In this document: in pieces, positions 18,147-26,160 of the stretch
Layout: every line of letters starts with the position of its first letter
How positions within the stretch are numbered: the stretch's first letter is position 1
From: CAVRTM01 sp963724015
Lineage (GTDB): Bacteria > Actinomycetota > Actinomycetes > Actinomycetales > Dermatophilaceae
DNA: 64,000 nucleotides
Direction: 5' to 3'
Assembly: GCA_963724015.1 (NCBI GenBank)
Contig: CAVRTM010000017.1
Span: forward strand, 1 to 64,000
Program-made: the position numbers and the translations under genes
The notes under the pieces: generated by a model
Told to the model about the DNA's origin: nothing
Database searches by the model: none
What the model saw: the letters and a program-made list of their open reading frames with translations, nothing else

Positions 18147-18637
18147 CCGCCGCCACCGCCGCGCGGCTGCGAACCGACCACCTGTGGGAGACCTCCTTGT
18201 TCTCGAGTCGACCGGGCTCTGGGCGCGGCTGGGACGCGCCGACGTACGACGGCATCGAGGACCAGCTGGCCGACTCGCGGTCCCGGCTGAGCCGGCTGAG
18301 CGCCCGTGCGGCGTACCAGGAGGCGCTGCACGGGCGTGCGGTCCTGGTCGACATCCGGCCGCAGGCCCAGCGGGCGCAGGAAGGTGAGGTGCACCCCGGC
18401 CTCGCGCCGCTGGTCATCGAGCGCAACGTCCTGGAGTGGCGCCTGGACCCGCGCTCGGAGGCGCGGATCGGGCTGGCCGATCCCCACCGCCGCGTCGTCG
18501 TCCTGTGCCAGGAGGGCTACACCTCCTCGCTGGCCGCCGACGCGCTGCTCCGGCTCGGCCTGCACCGCGCCACCGACGTGGCCGGCGGGTTCGCCGCCTG
18601 GCGGGACGCCGGCCTCCCCGTGGCCGACCCCACCTGA
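18143..18637 (+). CDS. Rhodanese-like sulfurtransferase
   Basis: 164 residues with one rhodanese domain at about 50-160. VLVDIRPQAQRAQEGEVHPG is the CH2A-like start, the active-site loop CQEGYTS carries the catalytic Cys, and DVAGGFAAWRDAGLPV is the CH2B-like end. The N-terminal 45 residues are unassigned. It uses GTG at 18143, overlapping the dioxygenase stop by four bases. It probably moves sulfane sulfur from cysteine catabolism to an acceptor; the acceptor is unknown. Confidence 0.85.
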   Translation: MTAATAARLRTDHLWETSLFSSRPGSGRGWDAPTYDGIEDQLADSRSRLSRLSARAAYQEALHGRAVLVDIRPQAQRAQEGEVHPGLAPLVIERNVLEWRLDPRSEARIGLADPHRRVVVLCQEGYTSSLAADALLRLGLHRATDVAGGFAAWRDAGLPVADPT

Positions 18638-18642
18638 GGCAG

Positions 18643-18675
18643 CCGCGCCGACGCGTCGCTGCCGGTACGGCGCGG
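18643..18675 (+). terminator. GC hairpin after the rhodanese gene
   Basis: Arms CCGCGCCG and CGGCGCGG (8 bp) enclose a 17-nt loop, starting 6 bp after the rhodanese stop. There is no U-tract, which is common in high-GC actinobacteria. A terminator is plausible but not proven. Confidence 0.4.
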
Positions 18676-18750
18676 CGGTGCCCGGCGGGTGGCTCCATGG
18701 GGTGGCTCGGTACGATCCACCGGTTGCCTGTTGCCCCCGGAGGAGAACCC

Positions 18751-19788
18751 ATGCGCGCGCTGGTGAAGCAGCAGGCCGGCCCCGGCCTCGAGCTCGTCGA
18801 GCGCCCGGAGCCCGACGTCGGACCCGGTGAGGTCCTCATCCGGGTGCAGCGGGCCGGCCTGTGCGGCACCGACCTGCACCTCGAGCAGTGGGACGACTGG
18901 GCCGCCGCAACGGTGACCGCGCCGCTGGTGCTGGGGCACGAGTTCTTCGGCGAGGTCGTGCAGGTCGGCCGCGACGTCACCTCGGTCTCGGTGGGGCAGA
19001 AGGCGTCGGGCGAGGGGCACGTGGTCTGCGGCACCTGCCGCAACTGCCGCGCCGGTCGTCGCCAGCTGTGCATCCGCACCAGCAGCGTCGGCGTCAACCG
19101 CGACGGGGCCTTCGCCGACTACGTGGCGATCCCGGCCGGCAACGTGTGGGTGCAGCCGGACGACCTGGACCCCGACCTGGGGGCCGTGTTCGACCCGCTG
19201 GGCAACGCGGTCCACACCACGCTCAGCTTCCCGGTCGCCGGCGAGGACGTCCTCGTCACGGGCGCCGGACCGATCGGGGTCATGTCGGCGGCCATCGCGC
19301 GCCACGTCGGCGCCCGGTACGTCGTCGTGACCGACGTCAGCGAGTACCGCCTGGACCTCGCCCGCCGCGCCGGTGCCGACCTGGCCGTCAACGTCTCGAC
19401 GACCAGCGTCGCCGAGGCGCAGCGCGAGCTGGGCATGCGCGAGGGCTTCGACATCGGCCTGGAGATGAGCGGCAGCCCCCAGGCCATGGAGGACATGCTC
19501 GCCAACCTCAACCACGGCGCCCGCGTGGCGATGCTCGGGCTGCCCAAGGACCCGTTCCCGATCGACTGGGGCCGCGTCATCACCCACATGATCACCATCA
19601 AGGGCATCTACGGCCGGGAGATGTACGACACCTGGTATGCGATGAGCTCGATGCTGCAGACGAGCGAGCGGCTGCGCGACGCCGTCAGCTCGGTGATCAC
19701 CCACCGCTTCCCGGCCGAGAAGTGGCAGGACGCCTTCCTGGCCGCGCGCTCCGGGGCGTGCGGCAAGGTCGTGCTCGACTGGTCCTGA
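18751..19788 (+). CDS. tdh: L-threonine 3-dehydrogenase
   Basis: 345 residues, a zinc-dependent medium-chain dehydrogenase oxidising threonine to 2-amino-3-ketobutyrate with NAD+. The catalytic zinc ligand lies in AGLCGTDLH (Cys38), and GHEFFGE holds the His/Glu pair. The structural zinc lobe CGTCRNCRAGRRQLC follows near residues 93-107, and the NAD-binding GAGPIG near 172. ATG 18751 has GGAGGAG six bases before it. It is intact. kbl follows 52 bp later, so the two form the standard threonine-to-glycine operon. Confidence 0.93.
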   Translation: MRALVKQQAGPGLELVERPEPDVGPGEVLIRVQRAGLCGTDLHLEQWDDWAAATVTAPLVLGHEFFGEVVQVGRDVTSVSVGQKASGEGHVVCGTCRNCRAGRRQLCIRTSSVGVNRDGAFADYVAIPAGNVWVQPDDLDPDLGAVFDPLGNAVHTTLSFPVAGEDVLVTGAGPIGVMSAAIARHVGARYVVVTDVSEYRLDLARRAGADLAVNVSTTSVAEAQRELGMREGFDIGLEMSGSPQAMEDMLANLNHGARVAMLGLPKDPFPIDWGRVITHMITIKGIYGREMYDTWYAMSSMLQTSERLRDAVSSVITHRFPAEKWQDAFLAARSGACGKVVLDWS

Positions 19789-19840
19789 CGCCCTTACCCC
19801 CGCCCCACCTGCGAGAGTCCAGCCGAGAGAAGGCAACCCG

Positions 19841-21028
19841 ATGTACGGAACGTTCAAGGACGACCTGACCGCCACGTTGACCGGGATCCGGGAGGCGGGT
19901 CTGTACAAGGACGAGCGTGAGCTGACCTCCCCCCAGTCCGCGCACGTCACGACGGCGAAGGCCGAGGCGCTCAACTTCTGCGCCAACAACTACCTCGGCC
20001 TGGCCAACCACCCGGACGTGGTCGCCGCGGCGGCAACAGCCCTGCAGGAGTGGGGGTTCGGCATGGCCAGCGTCCGCTTCATCTGCGGCACGCAGACGCT
20101 CCACACGCGGCTCGAGGCCCGGCTGTCGCAGTTCCTCGGCACCGAGGCCACGATTCTCTACTCCTCCTGCTTCGACGCCAACGGCGGCGTCTTCGAGACG
20201 CTTTTCGGCGCCGAGGACGCGGTGATCTCGGACGAGCTCAACCACGCCTCGCTCATCGACGGCATCCGCCTGTGCAAGGCACGCCGGCTGCGCTACCGCA
20301 ACGCCGACATGGCAGACCTGGAGCTGCAGCTGAAGAGTGCGGCGGACGCACGCCGACGCGTCATCGTCACGGACGGCGTGTTCTCCATGGACGGCTCCTA
20401 CGCGCCGCTGGACGAGATCTGTGAGCTGGCAGACCGGTACGACGCGCTGGTCATGGTCGACGACTCCCACGCCGTGGGCTTCGTCGGCGCGGGAGGGCGC
20501 GGCACGCCCGAGCTCTTCGGCGTGATGGACCGCGTCGACATCCTCACCGGCACGCTGGGCAAGGCACTCGGCGGCGCCTCCGGCGGCTACGTCAGCGCGC
20601 ACCAGGAGATCGTCGACCTGCTGCGCCAGCGCTCGCGGCCCTACCTGTTCTCCAACGCCGTGGCGCCGACCGTCGCAGCGGGGTCACTCGCCGCCCTGGA
20701 GCTCGCCGCCACCTCCGATGATGGCCGTGCCCGGTTGCGCGACAACGCAACACTGTTCCGCAGGCTCATGACCGAGGCAGGCTTCGACCTCGTGCCCGGA
20801 TCCCACCCGATCATCCCCGTGATGTTCCCGGGTGACGACGGCGCCCGGACAGCAACCGCGATCGCCGACGCCATGCTCGCCGACGGTGTCTACGTCATCG
20901 CGTTCTCCTATCCCGTTGTGCCGCAAGGGAAGGCGCGTATCCGCGTCCAGCTCTCGGCCGCCCACAGCGAGGCCGACGTGCGTCGGTGCGTCGAGGCGTT
21001 CGTCGCGGCACGCGGGGCCGTGGCCTGA
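19841..21028 (+). CDS. kbl: 2-amino-3-ketobutyrate CoA ligase (glycine C-acetyltransferase)
   Basis: 395 residues, a PLP-dependent alpha-oxoamine synthase that splits 2-amino-3-ketobutyrate with CoA into glycine and acetyl-CoA. CANNYLGLANHP and the substrate loop GMASVRFICGTQTLH begin the fold, VMVDDSHAVGFVG is the cofactor-Asp/His motif, and LTGTLGKALGGASGG carries the PLP lysine. It has full family length and is intact. With the preceding tdh it removes the unstable intermediate. It ends 78 bp from the convergent P450. Confidence 0.95.
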   Translation: MYGTFKDDLTATLTGIREAGLYKDERELTSPQSAHVTTAKAEALNFCANNYLGLANHPDVVAAAATALQEWGFGMASVRFICGTQTLHTRLEARLSQFLGTEATILYSSCFDANGGVFETLFGAEDAVISDELNHASLIDGIRLCKARRLRYRNADMADLELQLKSAADARRRVIVTDGVFSMDGSYAPLDEICELADRYDALVMVDDSHAVGFVGAGGRGTPELFGVMDRVDILTGTLGKALGGASGGYVSAHQEIVDLLRQRSRPYLFSNAVAPTVAAGSLAALELAATSDDGRARLRDNATLFRRLMTEAGFDLVPGSHPIIPVMFPGDDGARTATAIADAMLADGVYVIAFSYPVVPQGKARIRVQLSAAHSEADVRRCVEAFVAARGAVA

Positions 21029-21041
21029 CGGTGCGGCCGGT

Positions 21042-21081
21042 CGGCCCGCGCAGGCGGACGCCACCCGGCCCGCGCAGGCGG
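21042..21081. repeat. Two perfect 16-bp direct repeats between kbl and P450 stops
   Basis: CGGCCCGCGCAGGCGG occurs at 21042-21057 and again at 21066-21081, a 24-bp period. The copies sit in the 78-bp gap between two converging genes. Simple duplication of terminator-like DNA is the plain explanation. Confidence 0.5.
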
Positions 21082-21106
21082 CGCCGGCCTGCTCACACGG
21101 TGGGCG

Positions 21107-22396
21107 TCAGACGGGGCGCACCCGCAGGGTGAGCCCGCCACGCGGACGCAGGGTGACGAACGCGTTGATGGCGGGACGCTTCCATGGTTGCGGCAGGGTG
21201 ACCTCGTGGTCGCGCAGCAGCCCGGCCAGCACCACGGCCAGCTCCACCAGCGCGAAGTCCCGACCGATGCAGAGGCGCGGCCCGAGGCCGAACGGCACGT
21301 AGTCGGGCCGGGCCACGGTGGACGTGTCGCCGAGGAACCGCTCCGGGGTGAAGGCGAGCGGGTCGGGCCACGAGTCGGCGTCGCGGTGCAGCAGCCAGGG
21401 GCTGATGATGGCGATCGTCCCCGCTGGAACCGGCTGTCCTGCAACGACGTCCGGCTCGGTGGAGCGCCTCGACACCACCCAGCCCGGCGGGAAGAGGCGC
21501 AGCGACTCATCGATGACCGCACGCGTCCAGGGCAGCTCCTGGCGCAGCCGCATCGGCGCCGGAGCCGCGTCGAGAGCGCGGACCTCCTCGCGGAGCCGGT
21601 CCTGCGCCGCGGGGTTCTCCGCCAGGAGCATGAGCGTCCAGGTCAGCGCCGACGCCACCGTCTCGTGCCCGGCCACGACCATCGTGACGAGCTCGTCCCG
21701 GATGCCGTCGTCGTCGAGGCCCGCCGCGATGAGCAGCCCGAGCAGGTCGCTGTCCTGCTCTCCCACGCCGCGGGCGCGGCGCTCGGCCGTGAGCTCACGG
21801 CAGATCGAATCCAGCTCGCTCACCGCGGCCCGCAGCCGCCGGCGGGCGGTGGTCGGCACCCAGGAGGGCAGCGGCACGGTCTGCGCCTGAGCCACCACGA
21901 GCTCGGCCGCCTCGTCGGTCGCGTGGACCAGACGCTGGGTCTGCTCGGTGAGGTCGCGGTCGAACAGCGTGCGCCCTACGACGTCGAGGGTGATGCCCAG
22001 GGCGAGGGCGTCCACGTCGTTGTCGTTCCCCGAGGCGGGCATCGCGCGCCAGGACCCCACGACGGTCGCGGCCGCTGTGGCCACGCTCTCGCCGATGGTG
22101 CCGAGCCGGCCGTGGTGGAACGCCGGCTGCGCGGCGCGGCGCCGGCGCAGCCACCGGTCATCGCTGACCGCGAGCAGGCCCGGCCCCGTCACGGTGGCCA
22201 GGGCGGCGTACTGCACGGTGTTCTTGGTCCAGCGGCGGGCGTTGCCCTGCAGGATCCCGCGCACCGCCTCGGGGTCGCTGACCAGCAGGGCAGGCGAGCC
22301 CGGCACGGGGAACGCCACCAGGTCGCCGTACCGCAGGCGCACCTGCTCGAGGAAGGCCAGCGGGTTGCTGCGGATCGCCGTGAACCCGGCAGCCAT
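21107..22396 (-). CDS. Cytochrome P450
   Basis: 429 residues, a soluble bacterial heme monooxygenase. The I-helix oxygen-activation motif is AGHETVAS (about 237), the K-helix ExxR is ESLRLFPP, and the heme-ligand loop is FGLGPRLCIGRDFA with the cysteine at about 376. It resembles CYP102/CYP4-like classes in its ExxR-to-Cys spacing more than the small CYP107 type, but I would not name a family. No ferredoxin or reductase gene is adjacent. The ATG at 22396 is the only normal start. Upstream residues LPGPTPWD in the same frame look P450-like, so the true start may overlap the Cpn10 stop at 22449. Confidence 0.92.
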   Translation of the reverse strand: MAAGFTAIRSNPLAFLEQVRLRYGDLVAFPVPGSPALLVSDPEAVRGILQGNARRWTKNTVQYAALATVTGPGLLAVSDDRWLRRRRAAQPAFHHGRLGTIGESVATAAATVVGSWRAMPASGNDNDVDALALGITLDVVGRTLFDRDLTEQTQRLVHATDEAAELVVAQAQTVPLPSWVPTTARRRLRAAVSELDSICRELTAERRARGVGEQDSDLLGLLIAAGLDDDGIRDELVTMVVAGHETVASALTWTLMLLAENPAAQDRLREEVRALDAAPAPMRLRQELPWTRAVIDESLRLFPPGWVVSRRSTEPDVVAGQPVPAGTIAIISPWLLHRDADSWPDPLAFTPERFLGDTSTVARPDYVPFGLGPRLCIGRDFALVELAVVLAGLLRDHEVTLPQPWKRPAINAFVTLRPRGGLTLRVRPV

Positions 22397-22446
22397 GTCC
22401 CACGGGGTGGGCCCCGGCAGCCCCAGCGTGTCCGGCCGTAGGGATC

Positions 22447-22782
22447 TCAGAGGTAGAGCCCCGTCTGTCCGTCCTCGACCCGCGGCGCGGCCACCGCGTG
22501 GATGTCGCGCTCGCGCATGAGCACGTAGTCCTGGCCGTGCAGCTCGACCTCGGAGCGGTCCTCGCGGTCGAACAGCACGCGGTCGCCCACGTGCACCTGA
22601 CGCACGTTGTGCCCGATGGCCACCGCCTCGCCCCAGGACAGCCGCTTCCCGACGCTGACCGTGGAGGGGATGAGGATGCCACCACCGGTGTGCCGCTCGC
22701 CGGACTCACCCTCGAGGGACACCAGCACGCGGTCGTGCAGCATGCGGATGGGCAGCCGCTCGGCGGCAGCGGGCTCAGCCAC
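22447..22782 (-). CDS. GroES/Cpn10-like protein without GroEL
   Basis: About 111 residues with the Cpn10 beta-barrel pattern: IRMLHDRVLVSLEGESGERHT, then GGILIPSTVSVGKRLSWGEA and VGDRVLFDREDRSEVELHGQDYVLMRERDI. The usual mobile-loop region is present (GERHTGGGILIP). It has a C-terminal extension (HAVAAPRVEDGQTGLYL). No groEL is nearby, so it is a stray Cpn10 paralogue of unknown partner. GTG 22782 overlaps the DUF3618 stop by eight bases, implying coupled translation. The P450 starts just downstream. Confidence 0.8.
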   Translation of the reverse strand: MAEPAAAERLPIRMLHDRVLVSLEGESGERHTGGGILIPSTVSVGKRLSWGEAVAIGHNVRQVHVGDRVLFDREDRSEVELHGQDYVLMRERDIHAVAAPRVEDGQTGLYL

Positions 22783-23041
22783 GCGTGCGGCGCCAGACGA
22801 CCAGCCCGACCAGGGCGACGACCGCGGCCACGACGGCGGCGATGCGCTCGATCCGCAGCTCACCGGTCGGCGTGTGGATCGCCTCGTTCAGCTTGACCTT
22901 GGCCGAGTCAGCCTGACGGCGGGCGATTTCCTTGGGCTGGGCCCGCACGGCGAGCTCGTCGATCGTGCTGGCCAGCCGGGCCCGCGTCGCCGCGATCTCG
23001 GCCTCGATGTCGCCGACCGACTGCTTGCTCTGCTCGCTCAT
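22775..23041 (-). CDS. DUF3618 membrane-associated small protein
   Basis: 88 residues. The N-terminal helix IEAEIAATRARLASTIDELA is the DUF3618 signature, followed by RAQPKEIARR. A C-terminal transmembrane helix (AAVVAAVVALVGLVVW) ends in an RRTR basic anchor. Family members occur near phage-shock/GroES-like genes in actinobacteria; their function is unknown. ATG 23041. It is co-transcribed and overlaps with the Cpn10 gene. It is divergent from bcp with a 105-bp gap. Confidence 0.8.
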   Translation of the reverse strand: MSEQSKQSVGDIEAEIAATRARLASTIDELAVRAQPKEIARRQADSAKVKLNEAIHTPTGELRIERIAAVVAAVVALVGLVVWRRTRG

Positions 23042-23146
23042 TCGTGGAGTCCCTTCGGGCCTTCGGAGATGCTGCCAGCGACCATAACGCAGACTGGGTC
23101 CGGGCACGCCTGCCCGTCGCCCGCACCGCCGTCCGTGGAGGACCTC

Positions 23147-23617
23147 ATGCCCCGTCTCGAAGCCAGCCAAACCGCCCCCGACTTCACCCTGACCGACCAC
23201 GAGGGGCGGACCGTGCGCCTCGCGGACTTCGCCGGACGACGGGTGATCCTCTTCTTCTACCCGGCCGCCATGACGCCGGGCTGCACCAAGGAGGCGTGCG
23301 ACTTCCGCGACTCCCTGGTGCGCCTGCAGCAGGCGGGGTACGACGTCGTGGGCATCAGTCCTGACGCGCCGGCCAAGCTGGCCCGGTTCGTGGAGCAGGA
23401 GTCGCTCACCTACCCGCTGCTCTCCGACCCGGACAAGCAGGTGATGGACGCCTACGGCGCCTACGGCGAGAAGTCGCTCTACGGCAAGAAGGTCACCGGG
23501 GTCATCCGCTCCACGGTCGTCGTCGGGCCGGACGGGACGGTCGAGCTGGCCAAGTACAACGTCAAGGCCACCGGTCACGTCGCCTCGCTCAGCAAGGCAC
23601 TCGGGCTGGCTGCATAG
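23147..23617 (+). CDS. bcp: Thiol peroxidase, Bcp-type peroxiredoxin
   Basis: 156 residues. It begins APDFTLTDHEGRTVRLADF, then FFYPAAMTPGCTKEACDFRD, in which Cys46 is peroxidatic and Cys51 the resolving Cys five residues on (atypical 2-Cys Bcp type). VVGISPDAPAKLARF and YPLLSDPDKQVMDAYGAYG complete the thioredoxin fold. It reduces H2O2 and organic hydroperoxides at the expense of thioredoxin. It is full length and intact. Confidence 0.95.
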   Translation: MPRLEASQTAPDFTLTDHEGRTVRLADFAGRRVILFFYPAAMTPGCTKEACDFRDSLVRLQQAGYDVVGISPDAPAKLARFVEQESLTYPLLSDPDKQVMDAYGAYGEKSLYGKKVTGVIRSTVVVGPDGTVELAKYNVKATGHVASLSKALGLAA

Positions 23618-23706
23618 TCACACCGCCCGGCCTGTGCGCGGGCTCACGCACGCGGCGTCGCCGAACGCCCCATCTCTGCTCTGCGGCCTGGCGCAGCCAC
23701 ATGCCA

Positions 23707-23784
23707 CGCCCGCGCGGCGGGACTGGCCAGTCCAGCCCCGCAGCTACACGCCGCGCCCGCGCGGCCGGACTGGTCGGTCCAGCC
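23707..23784. repeat. Two 31-bp direct repeats, each with an internal palindrome
   Basis: Copies at 23707-23737 and 23754-23784 match at 28 of 31 bases. The first contains the perfect 14-bp palindrome GGACTGGCCAGTCC; the second has a degenerate version (GGACTGGTCGGTCC). They lie between bcp and tRNA-Leu. They could be terminator stems for bcp or copies of a small dispersed repeat. Confidence 0.5.
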
Positions 23785-23855
23785 GCGCCCTCGGCCCCTG
23801 ATGCCGGCGTGGCCGGGGGTACGGGCCTGCTGCCGCCCCGTACGATCGGGGCTGC

Positions 23856-23937
23856 GCGGAAGTGGTGAAACTGGCAGACACGCAGGATTTAGGTTCCTGT
23901 GCCTTCGGGCGTGAGGGTTCAAGTCCCTTCTTCCGCA
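23856..23937 (+). tRNA. tRNA-Leu(UAG)
   Basis: 82 nt, excluding CCA. The acceptor stem GCGGAAG/CTTCCGC has discriminator A. The anticodon stem CAGGA/TCCTG closes the loop TTTAGGT with anticodon TAG at 23890-23892, reading CUA (and CUN by wobble). A long class II variable arm (GTGCCTTCGGGCG) and T-loop GGTTCAAGTCC are present. It reads as a normal, complete type II tRNA. CCA is not encoded. Confidence 0.95.
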
Positions 23938-24265
23938 CTCATTCCCGGGACATTGCCCGGGACCGGCGGGCGTGCGCCCGGCAGCTCGGTTGAGAGCGCC
24001 GTCGCGGCGGGACGCGCGGGACTGCCTGAGACTGAATCTCCTTGTGGTGCCTGGTCGTCGCACCTCCGAGACCCTCTGCGGCGTCCGCCGGGTCGGGTGA
24101 CCCGCACGGCGCCGGAGAGACTTCTCGACCGCCGCGCTCGGCGGCGATGGCGCTCCATGGTGGCGGCCCTCCCCTGTCGCTGCTTGTCCTCTGGATGACG
24201 GCACCGGCCGAAGGGCGTTCGCGCCTGTCGGACGGGAATGGCGCCGCCTGGACCGCCGGGCTCAT
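23938..24265. other. 328-bp gene-free stretch after tRNA-Leu with a terminator-like hairpin
   Basis: A 7-bp hairpin (TCCCGGG-acattg-CCCGGGA, 23943-23962) begins five bases after the tRNA and may end its transcript. I see no protein in the rest and no repeat of the tRNA 3' end, so no integrated element is evident. Confidence 0.5.
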
Positions 24266-25024
24266 TCACGCAACCACGGGACGGTCGCGCGTCTCCGAAG
24301 CCATCAGCTGACCCACCAGGTGCTCGACCAGGAACGGCGAGGAGGCGATCCCCTGGTGCCCCCGGCGGCCGACGACCACGTTGAGCGCACCGCCTGCGGC
24401 GATGCGTGCGGAGGAGCTTGGCACAAAGACGTCCAGCTCGGAGTAGTAGTTGACCCACCACGTGTGGTCCGGCAGGCACTGCTCGTCCAGGGCCGTGAGC
24501 CACGCTGAGCCGGGACGCATGGCCCGCGCGCAGCCGCCACCCGTGAGTCGCGCAGCGTGCGAACCGCGGTGAGGTGTGGCGATCGTCACGAGCGTGTCCA
24601 CGCGGACCGCCGGCTGCTCGCTCTGAGCCACCCGCCGAGCCACCAGACCACCCAGGCTGTGCCCGATCAGGTGAATGCTGGACGATGCAGCGGTGCCGCC
24701 GACCGCCTCGCACAGGGCGGCGACCCCGGCACACACGGTGGCCGGATCTGTCATCGCGGCGTTGTACCCGGCCATCACCACGTGAGAGAACCCCTCGGCG
24801 TACAGCAGCTGCCGCAGGCGGGTCCACACCGCAACGGTCGCGCCGAACCCATGCACCAGCACCACCGGAGCCCGTCGGGCATCTTTCCCCGGAGAGGGCG
24901 CGCCAACCGCTGTGGCGACGCCCTGCACGCCCGCGCGGCCGCGCCACGCCGACGACGTCGGCACGGGGAGCCTCAGCTCCTTCACCGCCAGAGGTACGGC
25001 GTGCAGCAGTGAACGTGGACGCAT
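24266..25024 (-). CDS. Alpha/beta-hydrolase, esterase/lipase family
   Basis: 252 residues. The oxyanion-hole motif VVLVHGFGATVAVW is followed by the nucleophile elbow IHLIGHSLGGLVARRVA. IATPHRGSHAARL is typical of LipA/EstA-type triacylglycerol lipases, the acidic residue probably lies in SELDVFVPS, and HQGIASSPFLVEHLV carries the likely catalytic His. The N-terminus has a weak hydrophobic stretch but no clear signal peptide. The ATG at 25024 follows GGAGGAGAG. Substrate unknown. It may act on acyl glycerols or esters. Confidence 0.85.
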   Translation of the reverse strand: MRPRSLLHAVPLAVKELRLPVPTSSAWRGRAGVQGVATAVGAPSPGKDARRAPVVLVHGFGATVAVWTRLRQLLYAEGFSHVVMAGYNAAMTDPATVCAGVAALCEAVGGTAASSSIHLIGHSLGGLVARRVAQSEQPAVRVDTLVTIATPHRGSHAARLTGGGCARAMRPGSAWLTALDEQCLPDHTWWVNYYSELDVFVPSSSARIAAGGALNVVVGRRGHQGIASSPFLVEHLVGQLMASETRDRPVVA

Positions 25025-25258
25025 CGTCTCTCCTCCTCCACGGCGAGCGGCTCAGTCGCGCACCGCCGCGGTTGCGGCAGTCGGCTGTCTTCCTTCGACG
25101 GTGACGGGCCGGCGGTGGCGCAGGTAGGCCCCCCGAGGTGCGGACTCCGCACCCCAGGTGGCGCCGATGCCAGCCCTGGGGTGCCTGCCGTTACCTGCCC
25201 CACGTCGGCAGAGTCGTGTCAAGGAACACCTCGATACGACCCCCCACCGGAGGACGCC

Positions 25259-25462
25259 ATGCGCACGTCGACCACCCACCGCTCCAGCGCGGGACGCCGG
25301 AACTCCGACCCCGCCCACCACCACCCGAACGTCCACGCCCACGGCGGCGGTTGGGTGTGGTCCTGCTCGTGCGGGAGCCGCACCTGCCGGACGAGCGCAC
25401 CGCCGTCGTGGCGGGCGGCCGTGGTGGAAGCACTGCGCCACTCCACGCAGCTCGCCGCTTGA
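25259..25462 (+). CDS. Small His/Cys-containing hypothetical protein
   Basis: 67 residues. The middle contains HAHGGGWVWSCSCGSRTC, a Trp-x-Cys-x-Cys-Gly zinc-ribbon-like patch, followed by a helix (SWRAAVVEALRHSTQLAA). ATG 25259 follows GGAGGACGCC, a good ribosome site. I do not recognise a named family, though short proteins with a similar C-x-CG and WR-x-AVV-x-AL pattern exist in actinobacteria. It is probably metal-binding, by the Cys/His pattern alone. Confidence 0.5.
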   Translation: MRTSTTHRSSAGRRNSDPAHHHPNVHAHGGGWVWSCSCGSRTCRTSAPPSWRAAVVEALRHSTQLAA

Positions 25463-25683
25463 GGCCGAGCGACCGACGACTCCGACGGCCTGCACTTCCA
25501 CCGCCGGCTGCGACCGTCCGGAGCGCACGCCCTGCGGATGCGTGGTCCGTACCTGGGCCGGGCACCACCTCGGGCATGTCAGCACGTCCCCTGAGCGGTC
25601 CGACCGCCGCGGCACGCCGTCCCCACCGCAGCGGCGCCCTGTCCCCGACTCGACCCCTGTTACTTTGCCCGGACAATGGACGC

Positions 25684-26160
25684 ATGCCGTCGACCCGCAC
25701 CGATCCCGGAGGGGACCTCATGGTCCGGCCCGGGCCCGGCCTCCCCCAGGGGCTTGTGCTGCCGGCCGCCGACCTGGTCGAACGCTTCTCCCGGTCCTCG
25801 GGCCCTGGAGGTCAGGGGGTCAACACGACCGACAGCCGCGCAGAGCTGCGCTTCGACGTCCGCAGGTCGGCCGGGCTACGAACGCTGAGCGAGGCTCAGC
25901 ACGATCGGGCACTGTCGGGGTTGGCGGGCCGGATGGTCGGCGACGAGGTGATCATCGTGGCGTCCGAGCACCGCTCGCAGCGACAGAACCGGGTCGCGGC
26001 CCGGGAACGGCTGGCCGCCCTGTTGCGCGAGGCGTTGGCGCCACCACCCCCGGCACGACGCAGGACCAAGCCTTCTCGGGGCGCCCAGCAACGTCGGCTG
26101 ACCGCCAAGAAGCAGCGCGGTGTCACCAAGGCGGGGCGCGGCCGAGTCACTGACCACTGA
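25684..26160 (+). CDS. arfB: ArfB-like peptidyl-tRNA hydrolase (GGQ domain)
   Basis: 158 residues and intact. The core LVERFSRSSGPGGQGVNTTD carries the GGQ. SEHRSQRQNRVAARERLAALL is the helical part, and the long basic tail (ARRRTKPSRGAQQRRLTAKK) matches the ArfB tail that probes the empty ribosomal mRNA channel. It releases the nascent chain on non-stop ribosomes. ATG 25684 is the first good start; ATG 25723 is an alternative. It converges on the HNH gene 405 bp away. Confidence 0.88.
   Translation: MPSTRTDPGGDLMVRPGPGLPQGLVLPAADLVERFSRSSGPGGQGVNTTDSRAELRFDVRRSAGLRTLSEAQHDRALSGLAGRMVGDEVIIVASEHRSQRQNRVAARERLAALLREALAPPPPARRRTKPSRGAQQRRLTAKKQRGVTKAGRGRVTDH

Noticed and set aside
23856..24265. 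tRNA-Leu as the attachment site of an integrated element
   Set aside because: No repeated tRNA 3' end, integrase or foreign gene block follows.
11707..26160. Two ArfB paralogues in one genome
   Set aside because: They lie on opposite sides of the suspected junction and probably come from different organisms.
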